Shown piece by piece: positions 36,865-46,355 of a DNA stretch of 64,000 nt. Each line of letters begins with the position of its first letter. The stretch's first letter is position 1. Source of the DNA: Pseudochelatococcus lubricantis (GTDB taxonomy: Bacteria; Pseudomonadota; Alphaproteobacteria; Rhizobiales; Beijerinckiaceae). The notes under the pieces are model-generated. The model saw nothing but the letters and a program-made list of their open reading frames with translations. It was not told where the DNA came from and searched no databases. Position numbers and translations under genes: made by a program. The DNA is taken from positions 186,001 to 250,000 of the forward strand of contig NZ_JAASQI010000002.1 in NCBI RefSeq assembly GCF_011762225.1. The letters run 5' to 3'.

Positions 36865-39573
36865 ATGGATGACCTTTTGCGCGAGTTTCTGACCGAGGCG
36901 ACCGAAAGCCTCGACCTCATCGACGCCGAGCTTGTGAAGTTCGAGCGTGAGCCCAATAACGCGGACATCCTCGGCAACATCTTCAGGCTCGTTCACACGA
37001 TCAAGGGCACCTGCGGCTTCCTGGGGCTGCCGCGGCTGGGCTCGCTGGCGCACGCGGCCGAAACGCTGATGGGGCGCTTCCGCGAAGGGGCGCAGGTGAG
37101 ACCCGAGGCCGTCGATCTGGTGATGCGCTCGATCGATCGCATCAAGGCAATCGTCGCCGATCTTGAAGTCAACGATGGCAGCGAACCGGCGGGCAGCGAC
37201 GCGGACCTGATCGGCGCGCTCGATGCGATGGCCGAGAAGGCCGGGGCGTCCGGAGCTTCTTCCCCTGCGATTCCGGAAGAGGACGGGGAGGCCGCCGCCG
37301 GTGACGGAAACCCTGACGAACTCGAACGCCTGTTTCGTGAGACGCCGGTCGAGGTTCCGTCCGCCGGCGCGTCTTCCGCCGCGGGGGAGGCAGGCCGTCC
37401 CGGCGCGCCGGTGGCGGTGCGGCCGGCTGGCGGCGCGCCCGAGCCGCCGCTGGCTTCCCGCGAGGCCCCGGCGGTCCATGGCGACGACGGTGGCACGCAT
37501 GCGCGCGGCGGCAGCGCGGCGCAGTCGATCCGGGTCAATGTCGAGACCCTCGAACAGCTCATGACCATGGTGTCGGAGCTGGTGCTGACACGCAACCAGC
37601 TCCTGGAGCTGGTTCGCCGGCAGGAGGAATCGGAGTTCAAGGTGCCCCTGCAGCGACTGTCCCAGGTGACGGCGGAGCTGCAGGAAGCGGTGATGAAGAC
37701 GCGGATGCAGCCTATCGGCAACGCCTGGCAGAAGCTGCCACGCATCGTGCGCGACCTGTCGCGCGATCTCGGCAAGCCGATCGATCTGCAGATGCTCGGC
37801 GCCGACACCGAACTCGACCGGCAGGTGCTTGAAATGATCAAGGACCCGCTGACTCACATGATCCGCAATTCCGCCGATCACGGCCTCGAAAGCCCCGGGG
37901 AGCGCGCGAAGGCGGGCAAGCGCGAGGCCGGCACCATCCGGCTGGCGGCCTATCACGAGGGCGGCCATATCATCATCGAGGTCGGCGACGACGGCAGGGG
38001 CCTCAACACGGATCGCATCCGCGAGAAGGCGGTGGCGAAGGGGCTCGCGTCGGCGATCGATGTGGAGAAGATGTCGGACGCGCAGATCCACGCCTTCATC
38101 TTTCATCCCGGCTTCTCGACGGCTGAGGTCGTCACGAACGTCTCGGGCCGCGGCGTGGGCATGGATGTGGTGCGCACGAACATCGAGCTGATCGGCGGTT
38201 CGGTGAACGTCCTTTCCCGCCGGGGGCAGGGGTCGACGTTCCTGATCAAGATTCCGCTGACGCTGGCGATCGTCTCGGCACTGATCGTCGAGGCGGCATC
38301 GGAGCGCTTCGCCATTCCGCAACTGTCTGTCGTCGAGCTGGTGCGCGTGCAGAAGGGCAGCGAGCACCGGATCGAGCGGTTCAAGGAGGCGCCGGTGCTG
38401 CGCCTTCGGGAAAAACTCCTGCCGATCATTTACCTCGACCAGATGCTCGGCATCGCCGGCGATACCCGCCGGACTGGCGCGGTTGAAGACAGTTTCGTGG
38501 TGGTGATGCAGGTCGGCAGCCGTTCGTTCGGCATCGGCGTGGACAACGTCCTGCACACCGAGGAAATCGTGGTCAAGCCCGTGTCCTCGATCCTGCGTCA
38601 CGTCTCGATGTTCTCGGGAACGACCATTCTGGGCGACGGCAGCGTCATCCTGATCGTCGACCCCAACAGCATGGCGCAGGTGATGACGACCGGCCTCGCC
38701 TCCGGCGTCAGCGCGGCGCACAAGGACGAGGCGCCGGCGCTCACTGGCGCGCATGCGGCCGAAACGCTGTCGCTGATCCTGTTCAGGGCGGGCTCGGACG
38801 AGCCGAAGGCGGTACCCCTGTCGCTCGTGACGCGCCTTGAGGTTTGCGACGCGAGCCGGATCGAGCGCCTCACCGGGCAGGATCTCGTGCAGTATCGCGG
38901 ATCGCTGATGCCGCTCGTCTATCTCGATCAGGCATCGCGCGACAGGGCGCAGGGCGAGCGGGCGATGCTGGTGTTTACCGACAGGGGCCGGGCGATCGGC
39001 CTCGTCGTCGACGAGATCATTGATATTGTCGACGACGAGAACTTCACCATCGAGTTCAATTCCGAAATTCCCGGCATCATGGGCACGGCCGTGGTCAAGG
39101 GCCGGGCGACGGAGATTCTGGATATCGGCCATTTCCTGCCTCCGACCTTCCGCGCCGTCGCCGGCCCCCGGAACGTCAGGCCGGCGGAGAGGCCACGTGT
39201 CCTGCTGGTCGACGACAGCGCGTTCTTCCGCAACATGCTGTCGCCTGTGCTGAGGGCGGCGGGTTATGACGTGACGGTCTGCGACGGCGTGCGCGAGGCC
39301 TATTCGCATCTCGACGCTGACCCGCCATACGATGTCATCGTGAGCGACATCGATATGCCGGAGATCGATGGCTTCACCTTTGTCGAGCAGTTGCGGGCCG
39401 GCGCGCGGACGCGGGACTTGCCGGTCATCGCCCTGTCGGGGCTCAACACGCCGGAGGCCATCGAGCGCGGCCGGCGCGTGGGCTTCACCGACTACATCGC
39501 CAAGTTCGACAAGGAGGGGCTGCTGGCGGCCCTGGAAGAATTCACCGCGGACGGAATCGGAGCGAATCCATGA
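36865..39573 (+). CDS. cheA: hybrid chemotaxis histidine kinase CheA with C-terminal receiver
   Basis: 902 residues. Order: HPt domain with phospho-acceptor His44 (LVHTIKGTCGFLGL); an Ala/Gly/Pro-rich linker of about 100 residues with no recognisable P2 domain; dimerisation segment (VETLEQLMTMVSELVLTRNQ); ATPase with N box HMIRNSADHGLE, G1 DDGRGLN and G2 GRGVGMDVV; a first CheW-like domain (about 470-610); a second CheW-like domain (about 630-760); and a receiver domain from about 777 with Asp828 (SDIDMPEIDG) and Lys near the end. Forms the signalling core with CheW. Start ATG at 36865 follows GGAGAGG. Stop overlaps cheW. Confidence 0.96.
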   Translation: MDDLLREFLTEATESLDLIDAELVKFEREPNNADILGNIFRLVHTIKGTCGFLGLPRLGSLAHAAETLMGRFREGAQVRPEAVDLVMRSIDRIKAIVADLEVNDGSEPAGSDADLIGALDAMAEKAGASGASSPAIPEEDGEAAAGDGNPDELERLFRETPVEVPSAGASSAAGEAGRPGAPVAVRPAGGAPEPPLASREAPAVHGDDGGTHARGGSAAQSIRVNVETLEQLMTMVSELVLTRNQLLELVRRQEESEFKVPLQRLSQVTAELQEAVMKTRMQPIGNAWQKLPRIVRDLSRDLGKPIDLQMLGADTELDRQVLEMIKDPLTHMIRNSADHGLESPGERAKAGKREAGTIRLAAYHEGGHIIIEVGDDGRGLNTDRIREKAVAKGLASAIDVEKMSDAQIHAFIFHPGFSTAEVVTNVSGRGVGMDVVRTNIELIGGSVNVLSRRGQGSTFLIKIPLTLAIVSALIVEAASERFAIPQLSVVELVRVQKGSEHRIERFKEAPVLRLREKLLPIIYLDQMLGIAGDTRRTGAVEDSFVVVMQVGSRSFGIGVDNVLHTEEIVVKPVSSILRHVSMFSGTTILGDGSVILIVDPNSMAQVMTTGLASGVSAAHKDEAPALTGAHAAETLSLILFRAGSDEPKAVPLSLVTRLEVCDASRIERLTGQDLVQYRGSLMPLVYLDQASRDRAQGERAMLVFTDRGRAIGLVVDEIIDIVDDENFTIEFNSEIPGIMGTAVVKGRATEILDIGHFLPPTFRAVAGPRNVRPAERPRVLLVDDSAFFRNMLSPVLRAAGYDVTVCDGVREAYSHLDADPPYDVIVSDIDMPEIDGFTFVEQLRAGARTRDLPVIALSGLNTPEAIERGRRVGFTDYIAKFDKEGLLAALEEFTADGIGANP

Positions 39574-40046
39574 GCATGCCGCTTGCCACGGTTCGTGAGG
39601 AGAGTCACTGCCAGTTCGTCACGGTGCGCATCGCGAGCCAGCTTTTCGGCCTGCCGATCTGGGCCGTGCATGATGTGTTCGTGCCGCAGCGCATCACGCC
39701 GGTGCCGCTCGCACCGGCCGAGGTGGACGGAGTGCTGAACCTGCGCGGGCGGATCGTCACGGCCATCAATATGCGCCGGCGCCTCGGCCTGCCGCTGCGC
39801 GACGACGGCGATCCGGTCGTCGCGGTTGGCATCGACTTTCAGGGCGAGGTGTATGGCTTGCTCGTCGACGAGGTGGGCGAGGTGCTCACGCTCGACAGGA
39901 GCCGGCTGACCGCCAAACCGCCCAATCTCGACCAGCGATGGAGCGCGGTGACGGACGGCGTTTTCGCGCTGGAGGCGGAACTGCTCGCCATCCTCGATGT
40001 CGAGAGTATCCTCGCCAGCATCCGTGAGGATCATGTTTCGTCCTGA
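39570..40046 (+). CDS. cheW: chemotaxis coupling protein CheW
   Basis: 158 residues, single CheW domain: CQFVTVRIASQLFGLPIWAV, PLAPAEVDGVLNLRGRIVTA and DFQGEVYGLLVDEVGEVLTL. Links CheA to chemoreceptors; no receptor gene is present in the window. The start overlaps the cheA stop (ATGA). Confidence 0.96.
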   Translation: MSMPLATVREESHCQFVTVRIASQLFGLPIWAVHDVFVPQRITPVPLAPAEVDGVLNLRGRIVTAINMRRRLGLPLRDDGDPVVAVGIDFQGEVYGLLVDEVGEVLTLDRSRLTAKPPNLDQRWSAVTDGVFALEAELLAILDVESILASIREDHVSS

Positions 40047-40184
40047 GGTCCCGACCGCCTGTCCGGGGCACGGCTGGCGCGATAGCTCGACCGCCTGGGT
40101 TTTCGCGACGATGCATGCTTTTCCGCCGGGGACAGTGGCGTGCGGTAACGAGGCGCCGTTCATTGAAATGCCTGCTGCAGAAGG

Positions 40185-41411
40185 ATGCCTGGCTTGTCCG
40201 TGACACGCGATTTACAGACGGGCGCCGGGTCCGACGACATACGGGTCATGATCGTGGACGATTCCGCGGTCATCCGGGGCCTGACCGCGCGCTGGATCGC
40301 GGAGGCGGCGGGCGTGGCCGTCGTCGCGACCCACGCGAACGGCAGGAAGGCCGTCGAGGACGTGGCGATCTCGAAGCCCGACGTCGTCATTCTCGATATC
40401 GAGATGCCGGAGATGGACGGGCTGACGGCGCTGCCGCTGCTGCTGGAGCGGCATCCCGGGGTCGTCGTGATCGTCTCGTCGACGCTGTCGCGGCGCGGGG
40501 CGGAAATCAGCCTGCGCGCGCTGTCGCTGGGGGCGGCGGAGTGCATCGCCAAGCCGGACGGCAGCGGCCGCATCGCGAGCGCCGCCGAATACCGCCGCGA
40601 ACTCTTCGATATGGTGACGCACCTCGGTGCGCGGGCACGGGCAAGGCGCGCGCGGGAAGGGGCGGTGGCCGCCGGCACAAGGGAGCAGGCCGCGCCGGCG
40701 CGGTTGCCGCCGGAAGCGCGCGGGCACCTGCCGGAACAGGCGACGGGCGGACGGGCGGGGAGCGGGCCGCCCGTCAGGCGACAGGCCGCCGAAGGCGCAA
40801 GGGCGCTGCGGCCTTACTCCAGCGTGCCGCCGCGCGTGCTCGCGCTGGGCAGTTCCACGGGCGGACCGCAAGCGCTGGTGCAGGTGCTGGCTTCCTGCAG
40901 GGAGGTGCTGGCGCGGGTGCCCGTGCTCGTGGTGCAGCACATGCCGCCCACTTTCACCGCGCTGCTCGCCGAACAGCTCGGCCGCGCCGCCGGACTGCCG
41001 GCGGCGGAGGCGAAGGAGGGAGAGGCGGTCGTCGCCGGCCGCATCTATGTCGCCCCCGGTGGCCTGCACATGCTGGTGGCGTGCAAGGAGGACGCGATTG
41101 TGGCGCGCCTGAGCGACACGCCGCCGGAACATTTCTGCAAGCCGGCGGTCGATCCACTCTTCCGCTCCGTGGCGCAGGTCTTCGGCCCGGCGGCACTTGG
41201 CGTGGTGCTCACGGGCATGGGCAGCGACGGCGGATTGGGGGCGGCGGCGATCGCGGCCAGTGGCGGCAGCGTCGTCATTCAGGACGAGGAAACCAGTGTC
41301 GTCTGGGGCATGCCAGGCGCTGTCGCTGCGGCCGGGGCTTGCGCGGGTATTTTTCCGCTGCCGCAGATCGGCGGGCAGCTGCGCGAACTGCTGCGGGGAA
41401 GCGCGCGATGA
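40185..41411 (+). CDS. cheB: chemotaxis methylesterase/glutamine deamidase CheB
   Basis: 408 residues. N-terminal receiver with IVDDSAVIRGL and phospho-acceptor Asp71 (VVILDIEMPEMDGL). A disordered Ala/Arg-rich linker (about 145-215) leads to the esterase domain with catalytic Ser224 (GSSTGGPQ), His252 (VVQHMPP) and Asp348 (TGMGSDGG). Removes methyl groups from receptors. GTG 40197 is an alternative start. Separated from cheW by 138 bases and overlapping cheR by 4. Confidence 0.96.
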   Translation: MPGLSVTRDLQTGAGSDDIRVMIVDDSAVIRGLTARWIAEAAGVAVVATHANGRKAVEDVAISKPDVVILDIEMPEMDGLTALPLLLERHPGVVVIVSSTLSRRGAEISLRALSLGAAECIAKPDGSGRIASAAEYRRELFDMVTHLGARARARRAREGAVAAGTREQAAPARLPPEARGHLPEQATGGRAGSGPPVRRQAAEGARALRPYSSVPPRVLALGSSTGGPQALVQVLASCREVLARVPVLVVQHMPPTFTALLAEQLGRAAGLPAAEAKEGEAVVAGRIYVAPGGLHMLVACKEDAIVARLSDTPPEHFCKPAVDPLFRSVAQVFGPAALGVVLTGMGSDGGLGAAAIAASGGSVVIQDEETSVVWGMPGAVAAAGACAGIFPLPQIGGQLRELLRGSAR

Positions 41412-42277
41412 AGGCCGAGGACTATGACTTCATCGCGCGGCTGGTCAAGGAACAGTCGGGCCTCGCGCTGCCGGGCGACAAGCACTATCTTGTCGAGAGC
41501 AGGCTCCTGCCCGTGGCGCGCGAGGCGGGCGTAGACGACCTGAGCGGGCTTGTCCGGCAAATGCGCCGCATCGACACCGGGCCGGCGCTACGCGAGGCGG
41601 TCGTGGAGGCGATGACGACCAACGAGTCGTTCTTCTTCCGCGACAAACTGCCGTTCGAGTATTTCTCCGGTGTCGTGATGCCGTATCTTCTGGAGGCGCG
41701 GGCGGCGAAACGCCACATCCGCATCTGGTGCGCGGCGGCGTCGACGGGGCAGGAGCCTTATTCGCTTGCCATCTGCCTGCAGGAAATGGGCGCGCGCGTG
41801 TCCGGCTGGCGGATCGAGATACTCGGGACGGACATCTCCCTGCAGGCGCTGGCGCGCGCGCAGGCGGGCTGTTACACGCCGTTTGAGGTTCAGCGCGGCC
41901 TGCCGCCGCACCTTCTGGCGAAGTATTTCGTCCAGAAACCGGAACGCAACGGCGACACGTGGGAGATCGTTCCCGCCATCCGCTCGATGGTGACCTTCCA
42001 GAAGTTCAATCTGCTCGACCGTTTCACGGCATTGGGCACGTTCGACATCGTCTTCTGCCGCAACGTGCTGATCTATTTCGATTCGCGGACGAAGGCGGAT
42101 GTGCTGGAACGCATCGCCCGGGTGATGCCGCCCGATGGCTTCATGATGCTCGGCGCCGCTGAAACCGTCGTCGGGCTGACGGACATGTTTCAGCCGATTC
42201 CCGCCCGCCGGGGCCTGTATAGCCCTGCGGGGAACAGGTCCGCACCCGGCCTTTCCAGCTACGTGGGCAACGCATGA
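41408..42277 (+). CDS. cheR: chemotaxis methyltransferase CheR
   Basis: 289 residues from the ATG at 41408, overlapping the cheB stop. N-terminal helical domain, then MTTNESFFFRDKLPFEYF and the SAM-binding region RIWCAAASTGQEPYSLAI, TDISLQALARAQAGCYTPFE and FDIVFCRNVLIYFDS. Methylates receptor glutamates. Last gene of the motility cluster; 254 non-coding bases follow, without a clear terminator. Confidence 0.97.
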   Translation: MKAEDYDFIARLVKEQSGLALPGDKHYLVESRLLPVAREAGVDDLSGLVRQMRRIDTGPALREAVVEAMTTNESFFFRDKLPFEYFSGVVMPYLLEARAAKRHIRIWCAAASTGQEPYSLAICLQEMGARVSGWRIEILGTDISLQALARAQAGCYTPFEVQRGLPPHLLAKYFVQKPERNGDTWEIVPAIRSMVTFQKFNLLDRFTALGTFDIVFCRNVLIYFDSRTKADVLERIARVMPPDGFMMLGAAETVVGLTDMFQPIPARRGLYSPAGNRSAPGLSSYVGNA

Positions 42278-42531
42278 GGATGCGCCGCGGCCACTTCCCG
42301 GGATCGCGCGCTGGCGGCGCGTGCGGGCAATCCCGGTCCTGCGGCCGACCGGCGCGCGCCGGACGCGGAAATCCGGCCCGTGCCGGAAGCGGGGGCACGG
42401 GTTTATTCGCCGACGCATATCCACTAGATTGACCGCTGCCCGGCGCGAATCGGCCGCCGGCGGCAACGCTTCCGCCAACGCACCCGCCAGGCGGAGCAGT
42501 TCCCGTTTCGCCCCGGAGCCCGACGCGCCGC

Positions 42532-43902
42532 ATGCTGTTCAATTCGTTTGCCTTTCTGCTTGCCTTCCTCCCCTGCGCGCTGGTTCTCCACTGGATGGCG
42601 GAACGGTTCGCGCCGCAATGGCGCCTGCCGTTGCTCGTGGTTCTGTCACTGGCGTTCTATGCTTATTGGGACTGGCGGTTCCTGCCGCTGCTGATGGCGT
42701 CGATTCTGATCAACTGGACCGTCGCGCGGCTGTTCGGGCATCGGCCGCGGCACGAGCTGATCTACGGCGCGATCGCCGTCAACCTGCTGGTGCTCGGCCT
42801 GTTCAAGTATGCCGATTTCGCGATCGGGCTCGCGGGCGAGGTCGCAGGCGAGACGTTCACGCCGCTGCGGCTCGCGCTGCCGCTCGGCATCTCGTTCTTC
42901 ACCTTCCATCACATCATGTACCTCACGGATCTCAAGGCCGGTCGCGCGCCGCAATTCGGGTTGACCCGCTATGCGCTCTACATCGCCTTTTTTCCGCAGG
43001 TTCTGGCCGGTCCGCTCGTGCGCTGGACCGAGATCATGCACCAGTTCGACGAGCGGCCCTATCTGCGTCCCGACGCGGCCGAGCGCTTCGCGCGGGGGCT
43101 GATGCTGCTGACTGTGGGGCTTGCAAAGAAGGTGTTCATCGGCGATCCGCTGTCGCTCTACGTCAACCCGGCTTACGAGGCGGCGGCGAACGGCGCCGTC
43201 AGCGTGCAGGCCGCCTGGCAGGCCGCGCTCGCCTTTCCGTTCCAGATCTATTTCGACTTTTCCGGCTACACCGACATGGCGCTCGGCATCGCGCTGCTGT
43301 TCGGCATCGTGCTGCCGCAGAACTTCGAGAGCCCCTATCGCGCCACCTCCCTGCAGGACTTCTGGCGGCGCTGGCATATGACGTTGTCGCGCTTCCTGCG
43401 CGATTATCTCTATATCGGCATGGGCGGCAATCGATACGGGCTGGCGCTGCAGCTATTCGCGCTGTTCATGACGATGACGCTCGGCGGCCTGTGGCACGGC
43501 GCCGGGCTCACCTTCGTCGTCTGGGGCATGGCGCATGGCGCGGGGTTGTGCGCGGGTGTGTTGTGGCGCAAGGCTGGCCTGCGGATGCCGACGCTGGCCG
43601 GCTGGACGCTGACGTTCGCCTTCGTGGCGCTCACCTTCGTACTGTTCCGCGCCACGAGTTTCGACGCCGCGTGGACGATTTACGAGGCGCTGCTGGGCTT
43701 CGGCCCTGACGGCGAGCGCATCAAGTGGCGCACGATCGCGCTCGCCGCGCTGGTGGCGATGGTGGGGCCGACGGCGTGGACCTTCGTTCACCGCCTGCCG
43801 CCGTCGCGTTGGGTGGCGGTGCTGACGGCGCTCGTTTTCGTGGTCATCATGTTCAAGATCGGCGATGACGCCAACTACGAGTTCATCTATTTCCAGTTCT
43901 GA
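42532..43902 (+). CDS. MBOAT family O-acyltransferase (AlgI-like)
   Basis: 456 residues, polytopic (about ten membrane segments). AlgI-type motifs: LPLGISFFTFHHIMYLTDL, YIAFFPQVLAGPLVRW, FQIYFDFSGYTDMALGIALL, DFWRRWHMTLSRFLRDYLYI, and the putative catalytic His in LGGLWHGAGLTFVVWG. Such enzymes move acyl groups across the membrane for O-acetylation of extracellular polysaccharides. The partner gene overlaps by one base (TGATG), so the two are coupled. No alginate or cellulose operon is adjacent, so the acceptor is unknown. Confidence 0.93.
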   Translation: MLFNSFAFLLAFLPCALVLHWMAERFAPQWRLPLLVVLSLAFYAYWDWRFLPLLMASILINWTVARLFGHRPRHELIYGAIAVNLLVLGLFKYADFAIGLAGEVAGETFTPLRLALPLGISFFTFHHIMYLTDLKAGRAPQFGLTRYALYIAFFPQVLAGPLVRWTEIMHQFDERPYLRPDAAERFARGLMLLTVGLAKKVFIGDPLSLYVNPAYEAAANGAVSVQAAWQAALAFPFQIYFDFSGYTDMALGIALLFGIVLPQNFESPYRATSLQDFWRRWHMTLSRFLRDYLYIGMGGNRYGLALQLFALFMTMTLGGLWHGAGLTFVVWGMAHGAGLCAGVLWRKAGLRMPTLAGWTLTFAFVALTFVLFRATSFDAAWTIYEALLGFGPDGERIKWRTIALAALVAMVGPTAWTFVHRLPPSRWVAVLTALVFVVIMFKIGDDANYEFIYFQF

Positions 43903-44912
43903 TGCGGGGAAACGGGGTGCAGGGCAGTCGGGAATTGCAGTGGCGGCGTTTCGCCATCACGCTCGTGGTGCTGGTGGCGGTGTTGTTTCCCGCGGCCGTC
44001 GCCGCGCTCTATGTGCTTGATCCCTATGGCTCGGGGCGGGTCACGCTCATCGATCCGCCGGGCGTGCGTGCGCAGGGAACGCGCACGGAGCATGCCAGCC
44101 GCGCGCGCGATCAGGCTTTCGATTCCGTCATCATCGGCAACTCGCGCATTCAGGCGCTCAGTCCCGAGCGGCTGACGGCGCTGACCGGCGCGCGATTCGC
44201 CTCCCTGACCATTCCCGGCACGCATCCCAAGGAGCAACTGACGCTGTTGCGCTGGTGGCTGCGCCACCGGCAGACGCCGCCGCAGGTCGTGCTGCTGGGC
44301 ACGGATGCCTACTGGTGCAAGGCCGACCCCACACTGACGCCCGTCAACCCGTTTCCGTTCTGGCTTTATGACGAGGACCCGCTCGTCTATGCGCGCGGCC
44401 TTGCCCGGTTCAGCGTGCTGGAGGAGGGGCTGCGCCGCATCCAGTATATAGTCGGCGCGCGTGAACGCTCGCGACCCGACGGCTACTGGGACTACGATCC
44501 GATCTATGTCCTGCAGGGCTTCGAGACGCCGGAAAAGCGCCGCCGGCTGCTGGAATACAAGACAGAGGTGCCCGTCAACGACACTGGCCGCTTTCCGGCG
44601 CTCGAAGCCCTGCGCGAAGCCGTGCGGGAGGTTCCCGCCGCGGCGACGGTCGTGTTCATGATTCCGCCCGCCTTCGTCACCGGCCAGCCGAAGCCCGGCA
44701 GCGCCGAGGCGGACACGGAGGCGCGGTGCCGCGCGGCGCTGGGCGAAATCGCAGCCGCGCGCGCCAACACGATCATCGTGGAGTGGCCGGGCACTCGCCG
44801 CGAGACGGAGACAGCCGACGACTACTTCGATCAAATCCATTATAAGGGCCACCTCGCCCGCGTGCTGGAAGACATGATCGCGCAGCGCATCAGGGCGGCG
44901 CGCGGCGCCTGA
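43902..44912 (+). CDS. SGNH-like membrane-anchored protein, MBOAT partner
   Basis: 336 residues with one N-terminal membrane segment ([20 protein letters not shown], about 19-38) and an extracytoplasmic domain. A GNSRIQ motif at 79-84 (putative nucleophile Ser81) and DQIHYKGHL near the C-terminus (Asp and His) resemble the catalytic elements of AlgJ/AlgX-like and other SGNH acetyltransferases. With the coupled MBOAT gene it probably forms a polysaccharide O-acetylation system (inference from pairing). The family assignment is by motif only. Confidence 0.75.
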   Translation: MRGNGVQGSRELQWRRFAITLVVLVAVLFPAAVAALYVLDPYGSGRVTLIDPPGVRAQGTRTEHASRARDQAFDSVIIGNSRIQALSPERLTALTGARFASLTIPGTHPKEQLTLLRWWLRHRQTPPQVVLLGTDAYWCKADPTLTPVNPFPFWLYDEDPLVYARGLARFSVLEEGLRRIQYIVGARERSRPDGYWDYDPIYVLQGFETPEKRRRLLEYKTEVPVNDTGRFPALEALREAVREVPAAATVVFMIPPAFVTGQPKPGSAEADTEARCRAALGEIAAARANTIIVEWPGTRRETETADDYFDQIHYKGHLARVLEDMIAQRIRAARGA

Positions 44913-44973
44913 GCAGGGAGTGGAAAAATGCGCGGAGGGCGATGATTTGCTTGCGCGCGGGGGCGAACTCCGA

Positions 44974-45032
44974 TATCTCCATCCACGGGACACTTCCCCC
45001 CAACGGGAAGCGCCCATCTGTGAGGATGGATA
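44974..45032 (+). ncRNA. candidate serC leader RNA (regulatory element)
   Basis: Just before serC, TATCTCCATCC (44974-44984) is complementary to GGATGGATA (45024-45032). Between them lies a small hairpin with exact arms CTTCCC (44993-44998) and GGGAAG (45005-45010). The alternative pairing CATC (45015-45018) with GATG (45025-45028) competes. The long-range stem would cover the GAGGA ribosome site at 45022-45026, eight bases before the start. A conserved serC motif upstream of serC is known in alphaproteobacteria; I infer this is a member from position and fold. Confidence 0.6.
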
Positions 45033-45033
45033 C

Positions 45034-46206
45034 ATGACAGATATTGCAAAGCCCGTCGCGCGGCCGGTCAACCCCGCGTTCTCTTCCGGCCCGACTGCCA
45101 AGCGCCCCGGCTGGAGCGTCGAAGCGCTCAAGGATGCGGCGGTGGGCCGCTCGCATCGCGCGAAGATCGGTAAGGCCAAGCTCAAGCTCGCCATCGATCT
45201 GACCCGGGAAATTCTCAAGGTCCCTGAAGATTACCGCATCGGCATCTTGCCTGCGTCCGACACCGGCGCGGTAGAGGCCGCGTTGTGGTCGCTGCTCGGC
45301 GCGCGCGGCGTCGATCTGCTGGCGTGGGAGTCGTTCGGCGAGGGCTGGGTGACGGACGTCGTCAAGCAGCTGAAGCTGGAAGACGCGCGTGTCATCAAGG
45401 CTCCGTACGGCGAACTGCCTGACCTCGCGCAGGTCGACACGAAGACGCGCGACGTGGTGCTGGCGTGGAACGGCACGACCTCCGGCGTGCGCGTGCCGAA
45501 CGCGGACTGGATCGCCGACGACCGCGAAGGGCTTATCATCAACGACGCTACCTCCGCCGCCTTCGCGCAGCCGCTGGAGTGGAAGAAGTTCGACGTCGTC
45601 ACCTTCTCGTGGCAGAAGGTGCTGGGCGGCGAGGGTGCGCACGGCATCCTGATCCTGTCGCCGCGCGCGGTGGAGCGGCTCGAAACCTACAAGCCCGCCT
45701 GGCCGCTGCCGAAGATTTTCCGCCTCACCAAGGGCGGCAAGCTGATCGAGGGCATCTTCGTCGGCGAGACGATCAACACCCCCTCGCTGCTGGCGACCGA
45801 GGACTATATCGACGGTCTGCAATGGGCGAAGTCGGTCGGCGGGCTCGATGGCCTGATCGCCCGCGCCAACGCCAACGCCAAGGTGCTGCACGACTGGGTG
45901 GCGCGCACGCCGTGGGTCGCGAATCTGGCCAAGGACGAGGCGACCCGCTCCAACACGTCCGTCTGCCTGTCGATCGTCGATCCCGATGTTGTCGCCCGGG
46001 GGACGGAGGCGGTCGCCGCCGTCGCCAAGGGTATCGTCGCGCTGCTCGACAAGGAAGGCGCGGCCTATGACATCGGCGCATATCGCGACGCGCCTCCCGG
46101 CCTGCGGATCTGGGCCGGTGCGACCGTCGAGGCGAGCGATCTCGAAGCGCTGACGGCGTGGCTCGACTGGGCGTTCGCCACCGAGAAGGCGAAGCTTTCC
46201 GCCTGA
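45034..46206 (+). CDS. serC: phosphoserine aminotransferase SerC
   Basis: 390 residues from the ATG at 45034; the frame is open upstream to 44920 but that part holds the leader RNA. Motifs [40 protein letters not shown], and the PLP-lysine region [20 protein letters not shown] (Lys in SWQKVLG) fit the alphaproteobacterial/archaeal type of SerC (about 390 residues) rather than the E. coli type. Converts 3-phosphohydroxypyruvate to phosphoserine. serA, the preceding pathway enzyme, follows 149 bases later. Confidence 0.96.
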   Translation: MTDIAKPVARPVNPAFSSGPTAKRPGWSVEALKDAAVGRSHRAKIGKAKLKLAIDLTREILKVPEDYRIGILPASDTGAVEAALWSLLGARGVDLLAWESFGEGWVTDVVKQLKLEDARVIKAPYGELPDLAQVDTKTRDVVLAWNGTTSGVRVPNADWIADDREGLIINDATSAAFAQPLEWKKFDVVTFSWQKVLGGEGAHGILILSPRAVERLETYKPAWPLPKIFRLTKGGKLIEGIFVGETINTPSLLATEDYIDGLQWAKSVGGLDGLIARANANAKVLHDWVARTPWVANLAKDEATRSNTSVCLSIVDPDVVARGTEAVAAVAKGIVALLDKEGAAYDIGAYRDAPPGLRIWAGATVEASDLEALTAWLDWAFATEKAKLSA

Positions 46207-46235
46207 GAGCGGTCGCCGCTGGACATTGACGCAGG

Positions 46236-46253
46236 GCCCGGCCGGCGCCGGGC
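46236..46253 (+). terminator. GC-rich hairpin after serC
   Basis: Exact 7-base arms GCCCGGC (46236-46242) and GCCGGGC (46247-46253) with a four-base loop, 30 bases beyond the serC stop, followed by TCTTGCT. The short T content makes it a weak terminator or a pause or processing stem between serC and serA. Confidence 0.45.
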
Positions 46254-46284
46254 TCTTGCTGCCGCCCTGAGTTTAGCGGGCGTC

Positions 46285-46308
46285 CGCGACGGATGCGCAT
46301 CCGTCGCG
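46285..46308. repeat. 24-base perfect palindrome upstream of serA
   Basis: Arms CGCGACGGATG (46285-46295) and its exact complement (46298-46308) meet at CG. It is 47 bases before the serA start. It could be an operator or a hairpin in the serA 5' leader; no T-run follows beyond ATTTCC. Confidence 0.7.
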
Positions 46309-46355
46309 ATTTCCTTCCGTTACGAAATTTCCCTTTGCCCGAGAGGCTTGCTGAT

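Noticed and set aside
40115-41407. Long N-terminal extension of cheR
   Set aside because: It is the out-of-frame shadow of cheB, rich in Arg and Gly; cheR starts at 41408 with a coupled start.
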